A DNA stretch of 64,000 nucleotides from Nemertoderma westbladi (Eukaryota; Xenacoelomorpha; Nemertodermatida; Nemertodermatidae): the NCBI GenBank assembly GCA_032718475.1, contig JAUCBJ010006646.1, positions 62,001 through 126,000 on the forward strand, in the 5' to 3' direction. The position numbers and the translations under genes are program-made. A model generated the notes under the pieces. That model was not told where the DNA came from, did no database searches, and saw only the letters and a program-made list of their open reading frames with translations. Of this stretch, positions 11,701 through 21,495 are shown one piece after another. Each line of letters begins with the position of its first letter. Within the stretch, counting starts at the first letter, position 1.

Positions 11701-11885
11701 CTTACTAACTCTTACTAACTTCTAGCTAGTGCTACCTACTATCTAACTATCTACTTTCTATTATCTTACTTCTTATTTATTATATCCCTGTTATTTTATT
11801 TTATATTTTTTATTTTTATGTGTGGGAAGGGCGTCTCGCCCTCATTCCCACCCCCCTCAGTCCAACATATTACATATTGGACGAC

Positions 11886-12296
11886 TCAACAACCTAAGGG
11901 CAATTCTTCCAGCACGCAACTATCCCACTGCCCCCCTATAGGTCCTCTTAATCTTCGCCCCACTCTTCTTCTCAATTCCAACTCTTTTGGAATTGACCTT
12001 CCCTTCTCCTTCACCCTTAAGTCGGGTCTTTCAGTCATGTTACTAATTTCCTCATGGTCGTCCCCTGGCGGCAAAGTGCCACCCTTCATATTGTCGTCGT
12101 TTGGCGGTAGAATGCCGTCCCTCATGTCATCCTTAATGGTACATGCCACCTCTGCTGGCCTCCCCCTTAATATGTGCGCCGGCATTACAGCCCCCGATGA
12201 CCCCTGGTCATCCTTCGGTACACGTAATGGCTTACTATTTAATGCCCCTTCACACTCTGCCACCCCCTTATGCGTATACAACACACCCTCCCCCAC
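11886..12296 (-). pseudogene. Conserved C-terminal ORF of LTR element (integrase-tail-like)
   Basis: The 136-codon frame contains LNSKPLRVPKDDQGSSG then PAHILRGRPAEVA, resembling the NSRPL...LTPxHFLxGRP stretch at the end of BEL/Pao integrases. The rest (ILPPNDDN, TLPPGDDHEE, RRRVGRRLRGPIGG) is not typical. The same protein is encoded on the plus strand at 36059-36448 in the second LTR element with many amino-acid changes but an open frame, so it was translated in the family. It joins the upstream ORF 12268-13218 by a frame change near 12290. Confidence 0.45.
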
Positions 12297-13218
12297 TTTC
12301 CTGCCTCCTCTGTCCTTTTATGGGCTTCTCTGCCCCTGGTCTAATCTTACCACATCCTCTCCCTTTCCACCTTGTCTTCTTACTCGACCTCCTCCCTACC
12401 GGCATTCCTCTCAACTGGACCGGTGTCTGTTCCGGACACCTCTCCGGACACCTCGCCGTCGACTCTTCTCCATCCCTATACCGATACTCACCATTCTCCT
12501 CCACCCTCAGCATCGTCTCCCCAAACACTACCCATGGTGCCGTTCCTGGCTGCTCGCCCAGCCTGATCGTGCCTCCCGCGAAATCCATCGCTGGCTCCTC
12601 GTGCACCCAGGCCCGCTTGCTGGGTTTATGCCAGAAGGCTCTCGCCCCGCTGGCCGTCACCACTCTCCCGCCCACCCAGTCCATATCTGAGTGGCCGATC
12701 CTCTCAATGGGCGGCATCTCCCCGAACTCGTCGTCATCCTTCTCCCTCGCTGGGAGTGGATCTGGACCCGGTAGCCCGGTAGATCCACTGTGCCTCTCTC
12801 CGCCTCGGTTTCTACCCGTAACCTTCCACCCCTTCTGCTCCCTTGGTCTCTTCATTGCAATATCGCCCTCAGAGCCACCTGGTATGGGCATCACTTGCAA
12901 TCCTGGTGTCGACTGTTTCGGTGATCCCTCCATCCATTCAAGTTCCTCCCCCAGAAACTCGCCCGAGCTCCCTGATCCCCACCTTCGCTCGTCCAAGTCT
13001 TGGGCATCGAACCCGTACTCCTTGTTTTCTTCCTCGGCCTGCTTCTCGTATGGGGAGGATGGGGTTCCTCCCCATCGCCTGTTTCTGGTTTCTCCTCTGC
13101 TCCCTCGTCCTCCACTTCTCTTATTGTGCCTGCGAACATGCACCCTGAGGATTCTGACACGTTGAACGGAATTCTGGACTTGGTTGGGCCGCTGAGTGTC
13201 CATCCAAATGGCGTGCAT
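12268..13218 (-). pseudogene. Charged accessory ORF of LTR element
   Basis: A 316-codon frame rich in Gly, Arg and Glu (RHNKRSGGRGSRGETRN, GRRSSKKTRWKGRG). No reverse-transcriptase motif is present. It overlaps the frame with GWTLSGP at its start and the integrase-like tail at its end, suggesting internal deletion of the pol core. The second element preserves the junction segment (SNKKIRWKGKK before its tail ORF). Function unknown; nucleic-acid binding would fit the basic composition but is only a guess. Confidence 0.4.
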
Positions 13219-13334
13219 ATCGCCATTGGGCCTCTCTCTCCATCTTCTCCGAATCGGCAGGAAAACATCCTGTGGGCTGTCGGGCAGTCCATTCCGACTA
13301 TGATAGATACTTTCGGGACATCCAGTTCGGGCAC
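12891..13334 (-). pseudogene. BEL/Pao-type post-protease segment
   Basis: The frame starts with VSIIVGMDCPTAHRMF and reaches GPMAICTPFGWTLSGP. In BEL/Pao polyproteins the region after the protease reads LIGxDxxW...GPxAxxTxLGWVLxGP, so the match is in order and spacing. The frame stays open after this, but other frames are conserved downstream, so a frameshift probably follows. Confidence 0.65.
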
Positions 13335-13404
13335 GGAGAAATCGATGTTGTCCAGGTACTGGTATTGTTCGACCTAGCTCTTCGTGGGTCGCCTGGCATT
13401 AATA

Positions 13405-13945
13405 TTAATCGATTGGACTATTTGAATGGGATCGATGGTCGCCCTGTGATCCCACTCTCGCCCACTTACCACTGATACAACGCCCCGTTCTCATCTTAAA
13501 GACTTCGTCTTTACTCGAGATAGTGGTCACCGCCATCTTGCTTGGCCTCGTTCGTAATCCTATCTTTTCGGCCACCCAATCCTCTGTTAGCGTGAACGCT
13601 GCTCCACTATCAATCAACATTAATGTTGTAACCGATAGTCCGTCCTCTCCTGTTATTCTCACTGGCATTTTCGAGTAGTACCATTCTCTTTCTCTTTGCT
13701 CCCGTCGTACTGATAGCCATAATTTGCCCTCCAGTCTCATCGTATCCTATCGGTGTTTCTCTACACTCTCCGAATCGATGACATAGTCCATTTGTATCCG
13801 CGTAGGCTACCCGATCTTGTTTAGGCAACGCTTGCCAATGCTTACAACTCATGGTCTTATGGGTTCCATCTCTATGCAATTGACATTCGTATCCTGGATT
13901 GTAGCGTTCCTTGTATAGCACTTCACATATAGCGCGTAGATTCAT
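13405..13945 (-). pseudogene. Cys/His knuckle plus aspartic protease of LTR element
   Basis: Two overlapping minus-strand frames. The first (13945 down to 13610) has YECQLHRDGTHKTMSC and NGLCHRFGEC, a Cys/His-rich nucleocapsid-like stretch. The second (13740 down to 13405) has MLIDSGAAFTLTEDWVAEK, where DSGA is the retropepsin active site. Order knuckle then protease is the gag-pol order of LTR elements. The two lie in different frames, so either a programmed or a mutational frameshift separates them. Confidence 0.7.
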
Positions 13946-14004
13946 ATCTGCCGGTTTAGTGTTTTGGTTATTTAATTTTTAATTAATAAATAATTAATTC
14001 AAAA

Positions 14005-14418
14005 CAGTTAGATATGTACGCATCACCGTTCTGCTGGGCAGTCGTGCTAGTTGCTTTGGCTGAAGGCCTTTACTGTACTTGGCCCTCTGTACCCAATGGA
14101 TGCTTTCCTATCTCTAACCACGTGCTTCCCTCCCGATATTGGCTAATATACTAATTGTCACTTTGGCGCTCCCCGTGAGTGTTTCCCCCCCCCCCCCCCC
14201 CCCCCTGCTAGCCTCTGCGAACTGTGTTCCCTCTGAGGAGGTTTGACCTCTCACTTCTCTCTGTGGCTTTGGGGATTGCGTCGCCCCCCCCCCCCCCCCC
14301 CCAAAGTTGGTTTATGAGACGAGATTAATATTGGTAATCTCGCATCCCCAACTTACTGGTAAAATGCCACTGGTCCCATTTTCTGGTGGGTAATGAAGTG
14401 GAATTGAATCCGCTTACA
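14005..14418 (-). repeat. 5' LTR remnant of the minus-strand LTR element
   Basis: About 414 bp near-identical in blocks to the left LTR: GTTAGATATGTACGCATCAC at 14010, then TACTGTACTTGG to CGCTTACA. About 220 bp in the middle and the inner terminus (TGTGACGGGATCC side) are missing. Two poly-C runs (14188-14206, 14285-14302) replace shorter ones in the left LTR. Confidence 0.85.
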
Positions 14419-14423
14419 GTAAT

Positions 14424-14888
14424 CAACTACCAACTAAAGTTCAACATCGGTCGGTGCACTCAACGGAAAAGACCAGGTGCGACTTTACAGGTGCTATAAG
14501 AAAGTTCTCCATGAGCTGGCACACTGTGGTCGCAACGTAAATAACTAGACACTCTACCTGGTATCTGGATGTACTCCTATCACCTCATTTGCCTTCCAAA
14601 GCTCCATAGGAACGATGCTCCAGCTGGTGAATCGGATTCAGACTCTCCCTTATTTAGAATAAGGATCATAAATGTCCATACCGGGGAATTGGTAGTTGCT
14701 CTTATAACGGGGTCACTCACCACTTACTTGCTCCCTCGACTTACCTCCATACTCACATGTCTAACTTCGACACAAGATCACTGAAACAAAGGGTCCAGAT
14801 AAGCTGACTGGTTATGAGGGTCAAAGTCAGTGTGGATTTTGTTCACGACTGTCTGAACACACATAATATACCAAATCCGGACTGGCTT
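14424..14888 (+). other. Right flank of LTR insertion, unrecognised
   Basis: Continuation of the sequence interrupted at 9269. A short open frame (14569-14784) exists but matches nothing I know, and the flanking frames have stops. Probably old repeat DNA. Confidence 0.4.
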
Positions 14889-15128
14889 CAGTCAGTCAAC
14901 TTGCTTACTGGTCGGAAAAGCCAACCAACCACCAAGGTTAAGGCTGAATCACCAGCCGATCGCCTCAATGGTTGGAAGGCCCACTTTGAAAAGCTCCTCA
15001 ATAATGACAGGGTATTGCCTGATATGTTTATAGAAGTTAAAGTGTCTGAGTCTATACTCCCAGATATTCCCATTTGCGAGATCTCCTTTGCAGAAGTGAA
15101 GGCTGCTGCAAAGAGCATTAAGACCAAT

Positions 15129-16773
15129 ACTACTACTACTAATGCTATCTACTACTACTACTATCGGCATGCTGCATTGCAGCTGCATTTTTAAGAATGC
15201 TGTTCCGGCTTGTCGACAAAATTGCGCCGCCACAACTCCCTATCACCCATGACATTTGCTAGACCATCCGATCTTCAAGACCAGTGTCCTTTAAGATGCG
15301 TCTCAAGAAAGTCATGGGCTGTCCACCATGCTTATTCACTCCATGAGGCTGCCAAAGTACAAGATTATGCACTGGCTGTTCCTACTTTTCTGAATATCGG
15401 GGGCACCTTGATCCCGCCTCACCCGACACTGAACTTCCTTGGCTTCACATTACCGACTAGTCATGGCAACCACCTTCAGGAGTGTATCCAGTGTGTTTAT
15501 CGTGCTTCCGATATTTTTCATCGCCGCGGCTGGACTACTCGTCATTTGGACTGTGATACCATCGGATTTCTTTGGCGCATGATAGGAGTACCATCCATCA
15601 CCCACTCAGTTCGGTTCTTGGCGGGATCACTTAGTAAAGTCGAAAGCCGCAAATTAGAGATTGAGTATCGGAAGGCCCTTCGGAGTCTCTTACTGGTCGG
15701 CCCCTACGTTAACAACCAGATCATTTACAATCTACTTGGATGCCGCCCTCTACACAATGAGGTATACAAACAGTGCATAGGTACCATACTAAGAGTCGCT
15801 AGCTGCCCAGTCCCATTCTTACAATCACTTATCAAATCAGCCTCGCGGTTCAATAGCTGCTCGAACACAAACTATGTAGGCTTGACTTCTGCATACGCGA
15901 AATGCAGAAGCAATTACCCAATGCCCAGTCTGCACAGTCTACTCACCTATACCTAATGTAAACGTTCCCTCTTTAACCGTGCTAAGACTGAACCACTAAC
16001 AATCAGTGAAACTGTTGGGATGAACTTCATTAAAAACTGCTACAGCAACAGTAACTGCGGAAGTTTCATATCTAAGCAAAAACGTATCCTGTCTTATTTT
16101 AATGTCGTTTGAACATCTGTCCGATGCCTGTTTGCGTGTTGTGCTGCAAATATATTTTATGGATTCAATCATCCCGAGACCGTCAATGATTATTACGGAC
16201 CATATTATTTACCTTATATTACCCATATTGATCTGATTTTATTCGTGCTGTGCACATTTTATCTTCTTATAACAATGTGTGTGTACCCGTACCGGTATAC
16301 TAACTGCCTCAGTTTTCACCAAAAACACAACTTGATCCTAAGATACTTTGATACTTTAACATTGCAGAATAGATCATATTATGGTGCATTTTAATTTATA
16401 TAAATTTTTACTATAGTGCTGTGCTGTGCACATTTTATTTAATGGGCTACTTTCTTTGTAGATAATCTGCGTAGATATACTTTCTGTGTCGATATCTGTC
16501 ATTTGTGTTTGCGCCATATTTTTAAACTTTTATTGTCGGCAAGTCCGAATTTAAATAAATAATAATAATAATAATATGCACTGGCTGGTCCTCACGGCGA
16601 AAGCAATGTCCTGCAAAGCGGAGGCGATTTTGTTCTAGTGTCAAGCTTGGGGGAACCAATGAGACACCTCCAATGTTATATAGTGTCTGGTTGGAGATGT
16701 GTGCATTGTACTTGACACAGTGAACCCGGCGTAGAATTCTTGTGAATGTGCCATGCATCTTGTGAAGATGCGG
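15129..16773 (-). pseudogene. RTE-like LINE 3' fragment copy C inserted in copy B
   Basis: An antisense copy of the LINE 3' end: the (CTA)n tail at 15129-15165, the AATGCAG terminus, then the C-terminal coding region (15190-15378 and 16588-16757). It is flanked by ATTAAGACCAAT at 15117-15128 and 16774-16785, a 12-bp target duplication of copy B sequence. A second LINE has been inserted into it at 15379-16574. Confidence 0.9.
15379..16574 (+). mobile_element. Second-family LINE 3' end nested in copy C
   Basis: TATGCACTGGCTG at 15366-15378 and 16575-16587 is a 13-bp target duplication, so this insertion is complete. The frame from 15385 to the stop at 15956 encodes a C-terminal non-LTR protein segment with LNFLGFTLPTSHGN, SVRFLAGSLSKVESRKLEIE, YRKALRSLL and NNQIIYNLLGCRPLHNEV. 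The 'LGF...' start resembles the RT thumb and connection region of LINEs. A 600-bp 3' UTR follows and ends in an (AAT)n tail. Clade not determined; it differs from the RTE-like family. Confidence 0.75.
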
Positions 16774-17935
16774 ATTAAGACCAATCGTGCCAGTGGAGTA
16801 GGTGGAGAAGACAGGCATCTGGCTGTTATCTTTGTTGACTTCTTCAAGGCCTTTGATTCAGTCTCTCGCTCATGTGTATGTTCAGCATACTTTCATTATA
16901 TGGGATTCCTGATGAAATTATTGCAGCAATCAGATCAGTATACGATGGTTCGACAATATTTGTGTCTACTGTTGAAGGTCACACAGTACCATTTGAAGTG
17001 TTATGGGGCGTCTTCCAGGGAGACACACGTGCACCATTCTTGTTCATCGTCCTTAGATCATCATAATGATGATGGAGTGATGATAACTCCACCTACTGGC
17101 TCCAGAAGTCGAGGAAATCCTGCCAAGTACCTAACTGATCTAGACATTGCTGATGACTTAGGAGTACTCTCAGAATCACTAGAGGGAGCCCAACGGCTCC
17201 TCAGCTCATTAGAACATGCTGCTTCTAGTTTTTATTAACTCCAGAAAGACCAAAATTTTGACAGTTCACTTTGAAAGCAATTCTCTGATCGGATGAGCAT
17301 AAGCTCAAAGGATGGTATGCTTGAGCATGTGGACGACTTCTGTTACCTGGGATCATGGATCCGGAAGTCAGGATTCGACTACGTAAGGGAAAGGCATGGC
17401 CAGCCTTAAATAGGCTTTCCAAGATTTGGAAGTCACCGAGAATTAATCGGAAACTTAAGGTCCGATTATATAGAGCAGCAGTAGTTCCAGTACTCCTCTA
17501 TGGGAGTCCATGCTGGGCTCTAACTGCTGAGGACACCAAATCTCTGGATGGCACATTCACAAGAATGCTACGCCGGGTTCATTGTGTCAAGTACAATGCA
17601 CACATCTCCAACCAGACCCTATATAACACTGGAGGTGTTGGTTCCCCCAAGCTTGACACTAGAACAAAATCGCCTCCGCTTTGCAGGACATTGCTTTCGC
17701 TGTGAGGACCAGCCAGTGCATAATCATGTAGTTTGGCAGCCTCATAGAGTAAATAAGCATGGTGAACAGCCCATGACTTTCTTGAGACGCATCTCAAAGG
17801 ACACTGGCCTTGAAGATGCGGATGATCTAGCAAATGCCATGGGTGATAGGGAGTTGTGGCGGCGCAATTGTGTCGACAAGCCGGCACAGCATTCTTAAAA
17901 TGCAGCTGCAATGCAGCATGCCGATCCTAGTAGCA

Positions 17936-18795
17936 GTTCAGAGAATCAGGGAATATTACACACTCTCAGAGAACCCACTACCACCATATATATATACAGT
18001 TCAACCGTGGCCGACTCTTGATGGCCCCACATTCATCACATTACCACTACACCGGAAAAATGTACTTAGATTCGAATTACGTTCAGGGTACTGATCTCGT
18101 TTGCATTTGTTTAACCATTGTGCATTAGTGCGTGAACAATATTAACTCGTACCCTTTTATCATACATTTTGTTCCCTAATTTTATATTTCGTGTATATCC
18201 CATATAAACATATATATACTTTTATTTAATAAAGTCCCAGCTGGACTGGGTTTCATGCTGAATGAATCAATGTAAAGTGTTCATATTGCTGCAATAAATT
18301 TGATGAAAAGGGAACATACGTGATTGAAAGCCTGAATCAAAGCCCTTAATAAAATCAAAAAAGTTAACAACCCTATGTATGTATGCTCCGTGTTCCCATG
18401 ACCTTTACGGAATGCATTCTGATTTCCACGGAGCAGTCTCTAAATGGGATCCCTGATGCGATTCAATCCAATTTTATTGTGTAGCTTTAGATATGCAGCA
18501 AAGCAATAGAGATCAATGAGTTTTTACTCACCAACTGGGAACTGGCACCAACTCTTCATTCAGTTTTCATTTTTTGTGGGATATTTTTTTTAGTATGTGA
18601 CGTAAGACTCTTGTATTTACATTTTAGTTAATAGCTCTCAATTATGTCTATTATGTTGGGGTAAATGAGTTCCAAATACTCAAGTATTATATTAAAGACC
18701 TCTGATGGGAAGCCATCATCTACTCCTCTGGCACAATTGCTCTGTCTGCTATTTGCAACTACACTTGCCTTCGGTAAAGGATATGTTGCCATTTG
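17936..18795 (+). other. Intron DNA without recognised features
   Basis: AT-rich sequence with an AATAAAGTCCCAGCTGGAC palindromic patch near 18230. No coding frame, tRNA or transposon end was recognised. Confidence 0.5.
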
Positions 18796-19257
18796 CCAAT
18801 AGTTATATATCTAGGGCGGAGTCAGACACAGGATGTATCTCAAATTTATCAGGCGTAATCCTGTCATTGGCAATTTGTCATTCCTAACTAAAATAAAGTC
18901 GCATTATTTGATACAACGCATAGTTTTCATGTAAACGTAAATGAACCTTTCAGATGTTAAACCACCTTTGAATGCAACAGAGCTCGACAGAGATTTCTTT
19001 GGTACCATATAGAGATATATGGTACAGGACAGATAAATAATGTTTTAAAGTGTCAGATATGGAAATTATTGAATCATTTTCATTTGACATTAAATTTAGT
19101 TGCAATCATTATTGTTGTTTACATTCATTGAATAATTTAACATTGACAGAGTTTAGTATTACACTTCTTATTATAAAAGTTTACTGGCAAATTTATTTAA
19201 TACATACATTTTTTTATAGCAATCTCATAACTAATATATATACAAATATTGTCGCAG
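18796..19257 (+). other. Duplicated intron segment before cystine-knot exon
   Basis: Similar along its length to the minus strand of 51063-51401 plus 52777-52815, i.e. the intron of the paralogous gene. Shared blocks include GTTTACATTCATTGAA and TGTCATTCCTAACTAAAAT. AAATTTATCAGG at 18842-18853 is the unoccupied counterpart of the site where a 1.35-kb element sits in the other copy. It ends in the acceptor ATTGTCGCAG (AG at 19256-19257). Confidence 0.8.
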
Positions 19258-19649
19258 ATTCAAAATCGCTAACTGTCAATGAGAAACTATTCGGATATTC
19301 AACAGGAACACGAATCAGAAGAGATGTAAATCAATGTAGGGCACCAGATTGTTGTTTCGTCAATTACAATGTAACTATACCAGACACTAGTCAATTGATG
19401 TTTGTCACCCCAAATATTATCATGCCTAGATGTGAAGGCAACTGTTATGGTCATGGTCTACCTACCCCCGAGCCACTTACTGCTCATGATATATTACCTA
19501 TGTATTCTGGCAGACACAAATGTTGTGCCCCGACGGCTAAAAGAAACGTTGACATTATTTACTACAGAACAAGTGATACTTCAGTGCTTCGCATATTAAC
19601 CATTAAAGTGATATCTGCCTGCGGATGCATAAATTCCACTGGGCCATGA
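19258..19649 (+). CDS. TGF-beta-like cystine-knot ligand, terminal exon, plus copy
   Basis: Terminal exon of a secreted growth-factor-like protein. It opens with two bases completing a codon (phase 1), has a furin-type site TRIRRD, then a 108-residue mature domain and a stop at 19647. Cysteines follow the TGF-beta order: NQC, DCC, PRCEGNC, HKCC, ACGC (nine in all, as in TGF-beta and activin types). KCCAPTAKRNVDIIYY and TIKVISACGC match the CCVPT...IxxYY...VxxCGC end of the family. CC-to-CxC spacing is 31 residues, against about 30 in TGF-beta. No signal peptide or prodomain is in this exon. A possible alternative is another cystine-knot family (glycoprotein-hormone or bursicon type), but the spacing and YY favour TGF-beta. 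The in-frame upstream ATG at 19050 lies in the intron. Its partner exon is probably the FReD exon at 274-415. Confidence 0.78.
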
Positions 19650-20067
19650 AAGTAACAGGTTCCTTTCTAGAACGTACTTTTAATATCTTATATATTATAT
19701 CACCATTTTCAATTCCCTCATTTCTGCCCAGAAATACTGTCATTTCTGCGCGAAGTTAAGATGCTACCAACAAAAATGCCAGCATATTTAACGTTTTTTT
19801 TAATTAAAATATATTTATTTAATAATTTAGGAATTAAAAAAACTAAACATAAATTGTTTAAAAACAAAACTGTTTAAAAACGTCCTTTCCGATATGATGA
19901 TTAGTATTGATTGAACCAGAAGCTTGAGAAACAAATAATTACGAAGTATATTTGTTTATTTGTCGAGCACGTTAAGAAAAAAAGATTACCGGTAGGTGTG
20001 TTAGTACCAAAGCATCAGTGATCAGCAGACGACAGCCGGCTGATCGGTAGGTTTCGCCCTACCAATA
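19650..20067 (+). other. 3' flank of cystine-knot gene, plus copy
   Basis: Probable 3' UTR and flank. GTAACAGGTTCCTTTCTAG just after the stop recurs on the minus strand at 49520-49542 beside a decayed gene copy. No unambiguous AATAAA was found; ATTAAA occurs near 19803. The rest is AT-rich and unremarkable. Confidence 0.5.
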
Positions 20068-21276
20068 TTAAGGTAGCACGAACTTAGGTCCAATCGCACA
20101 TTTTCAAAGGCGAACTTAGTACCAATTGAAACGAATTTAGTTCCAAAATAAATTTTACAAAGCGAACTTAGTTCCAATGGAAGCGAATTTAGTTCCAATG
20201 GATGCGAAATTAGTTCCAATGGATGCGAATTTAGTTCCAATGGATGCGAATTTAGTTCCAATGCAAGCGAATTTAGTTCCAATGGATGCGAATTTAGTTC
20301 CAATGGATGCGAATTTAGTTCCAATGCATGCGAATTTAGTTCCAATGGAAGCGAATTTAGTTCCAATGGGTACGAATTTAGTTCCAATGGATGCGAATTT
20401 AGTTCCAATGCAAGCGAATTTAGTTCCAATCTAAGCGAATTTAGTTCCAATGGGTACGAATTTAGTTCCAATGGAAGCGAATTTAGTTCCAATGAATGCG
20501 AATTTAGTTCCAATTTTTCAGGTGTGGGGCGAGCCACGTAGTTGGTGAAGAATCTGTTTAATGGCACTATTAGGTGGATGGGTAAATAATAATAATTGTA
20601 AATAAATAACCCAAAACACCCAACCTCCTAACCTCCTAACCAAAACAACCTTATCCCAAACAACGCCCAACCTCTTAACCCAAACAATTCAATTAAATTC
20701 ATTTATATTTAATCATTTAAAATGATATTCATTGCAAAAAACAATGCCCAAGGTCTTAACCCAATCTGTGCCCAACCTCCTAACCCAAACAACGCCCATC
20801 CATCTAAACCGAAACAACTGGTAAATATTGTATTTGGTGTGAAAATGGCACAATGTGTATGACTTGAGAATATAATACTACAGACTCAGTCAGTCAGTAT
20901 CTGTATACTCGTGATTAATATATATTTACAATTATTGTTGACCCTGGCCCACCCCAAATAGTGGCAATACGCAATAGACTTCGCCTACTACGTGGCTATC
21001 CCCACGATTGAAACATTGGATCTAAGTTCGACCCATTGGAACTAAATTCGTTTCCATTGGAACTAAAGGCGCATGCATTGGAACTAAATTCGCATGCTTT
21101 GGAACTAAATTCGCATCCATTGGAACTAAGTTCGTTTTGATATTCTGGGATTGGAACTAAGTACGCCTCGATTGGAACTAAGTTCGCTTTGTAAAATTTA
21201 TTTTGGAACTAAATTCGTTTCAATTTTAACTAAGTTCGCCTTTGAAAATGAGCGATTGGAACTAAGTTCGTGCTAC
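20068..21276. mobile_element. Foldback element built of GAACTTAGTTCC repeats
   Basis: Long inverted terminal arms of about 110 bp: GTAGCACGAACTTAG at 20068 and CTAAGTTCGTGCTAC ending at 21276, with matching inner blocks (AAATAAATTTTACAAAGCG at about 20144, its complement at about 21188). Each arm continues into tandem copies of a 21-bp unit (GCGAATTTAGTTCCAATGGAT), in opposite orientations. A 450-bp centre holds GGTGTGGGGCGAGCCACG and CCCAACCTCCTAACC-type repeats. There is no transposase frame. The GGTAGCACGAACTTA terminus recurs near 55600 and 56308, so this is a family. Confidence 0.72.
20155..20518. repeat. 21-bp tandem repeat, left arm of foldback element
   Basis: About 17 copies of GCGAATTTAGTTCCAATGGAT with variants (CAAGC, GGTAC, CATGC at the variable bases). 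As 21 is a multiple of three, it creates spurious open frames on both strands (VPMDANL, ELNSHPL). Confidence 0.95.
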
Positions 21277-21495
21277 CACTGGGGTGGTGGGTCTCTTGGG
21301 TGCTCAGGTCTGCCAGTGTGCTTCATGCGAGTCCGATAAATTAGTACTCCAATCCTGTGAACATATCTCAGCTGTCTTGTTAGCCACCTTCACACCATTG
21401 CTAGTGCTAGAATATCCCACTCTGATAATTCTCCCTGGGAATGTTTGATAGATGAATTGTTTGAGGAGGCTGGAGCATGTGGTGGACCACTAGGC

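Larger units (their letters stand above)
9270..14418 (-). mobile_element. LTR retrotransposon, BEL/Pao-like, minus strand
   Basis: Related terminal sequences at 9270-9915 and 14005-14418 bound the element. GTAAT occurs directly outside both ends (9265-9269, 14419-14423), a 5-bp target duplication. Read on the minus strand, the LTR begins TGTAAGCGGATTC and ends CCCGTCACA. Coding order on the minus strand is a Cys/His knuckle region, an aspartic protease (LIDSGAAFTLTEDW), then IIVGMDCPTAH and GWTLSGP motifs. No reverse transcriptase or RNase H is visible in the 4.1-kb interior, and frames are shifted, so it is non-autonomous or decayed. The inner part of the right (5') LTR and the primer-binding region are deleted. 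Confidence 0.85.
14889..17935 (+). pseudogene. RTE-like LINE copy B, host of nested insertions
   Basis: The outer element comprises 14889-15128 and 16786-17935. The first part encodes the RT N-terminal segment (LLTGRKSQPTTKVKAES). The second begins TNRASGVGG, skips most of the RT N-half, and continues through VDFFKAFDSV, DLDIADDLG (FADD has become IADD) and the C-terminal tail to the AATGCAG..CCTAGTAG terminus. Several frameshifts and deletions make it non-functional. Between the parts sits a reverse-orientation copy (15129-16773). Confidence 0.88.

Noticed and set aside
19050-19257. Upstream ATG extension of the cystine-knot frame as its true start
   Set aside because: The segment is intronic: it is shared, with indels, by the paralogous intron and ends in a conserved splice acceptor.
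20022-20567. Repeat protein frame ELNSHPLELNS (and VPMDANL on the other strand)
   Set aside because: Created by a 21-bp DNA tandem repeat in a foldback arm; no start context, no homology, and the opposite strand is equally open.
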